DNA from: Opisthorchis felineus
Taxonomy: Eukaryota > Platyhelminthes > Trematoda > Opisthorchiida > Opisthorchiidae
DNA: 64,000 bases
Assembly (NCBI GenBank): GCA_004794785.1
Contig: SJOL01007269.1
Location: forward strand, 1-64,000
Reading direction: 5' to 3'
The position numbers and the translations under genes are program-made. Below are positions 63,961-64,000 of this stretch, piece by piece; position 1 is the stretch's first letter, and each line of letters opens with the position of its first letter. The notes under the pieces are model-generated. The model had not been told where the DNA came from. It saw nothing but the letters and a program-made list of their open reading frames with translations, and searched no databases.

Positions 63961-64000
63961 CTGGTCTAGGCTCGGTCGACCCTCCTCAATCACCATGTTC

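Overview
The window is eukaryotic DNA from a parasitic flatworm, most likely a trematode and probably an opisthorchiid liver fluke (Clonorchis/Opisthorchis type). Short exons are bounded by GT/AG splice sites and separated by large repeat-filled introns. About fifteen copies of a ~180-bp tRNA-derived SINE are scattered through it, together with fluke-type RTE-like and CR1-like non-LTR retrotransposon fragments. There is no operon or prokaryotic gene structure. The genus is inferred from the repeat families and was not tested.

Layout. 1-1602 (minus): decayed ORF1-like reading frames with a PHD finger, probably CR1-like. 3.1-9.7 kb: SINEs, a reverse-transcriptase relic at 4.8 kb and a longer 5'-truncated RTE-like copy at 7.1-8.8 kb. 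11.1-32.6 kb (plus): ten exons of a HEATR6-like HEAT-repeat gene. They join in phase, and the N-terminal start and C-terminal ~350-450 residues are absent. Its introns carry SINEs, RTE 3' ends and decayed ribozyme repeats. 35.8-55.7 kb (minus): nine in-phase exons of a coiled-coil protein ending at a stop at 35827. Its largest intron (39.1-48.5 kb) holds a duplicated, internally deleted RTE-like element, a 383-base assembly gap and an 81-bp-arm foldback. 55.7-64 kb: mostly unrecognised sequence, with two copies of another repeat family, a minus-strand RTE 3' fragment and a Pro/Ser/Thr-rich open region.

The main discovery candidate is at 50965-53717. Nine 293-bp tandem units plus a tenth partial one carry ten minus-strand motifs with the complete hammerhead ribozyme core: CTGATGA, a GCCC/GGGC stem II, GAAA, a minimal palindromic stem III (ACCGGT), the cleavage base C and a long interrupted stem I. 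The array fills about 90% of a 3.07-kb intron of the coiled-coil gene and lies in the sense orientation, so transcription of the gene should make a pre-mRNA intron with ten potential self-cleavage sites and nine 293-nt monomers. A 9-bp direct repeat flanks the array. Two decayed tandem units, also sense, lie in a HEATR6 intron at 18.2-18.7 kb, and two more relics lie at 28.6 and 33.95 kb. This looks like a retrozyme-like (or Penelope-associated) hammerhead family. Because stem III has no loop, the ribozymes may act as pairs, which a tandem array would favour.

Limits: no database search or folding program was used. Exon assignments rest on splice sites, phase and remembered family similarity.
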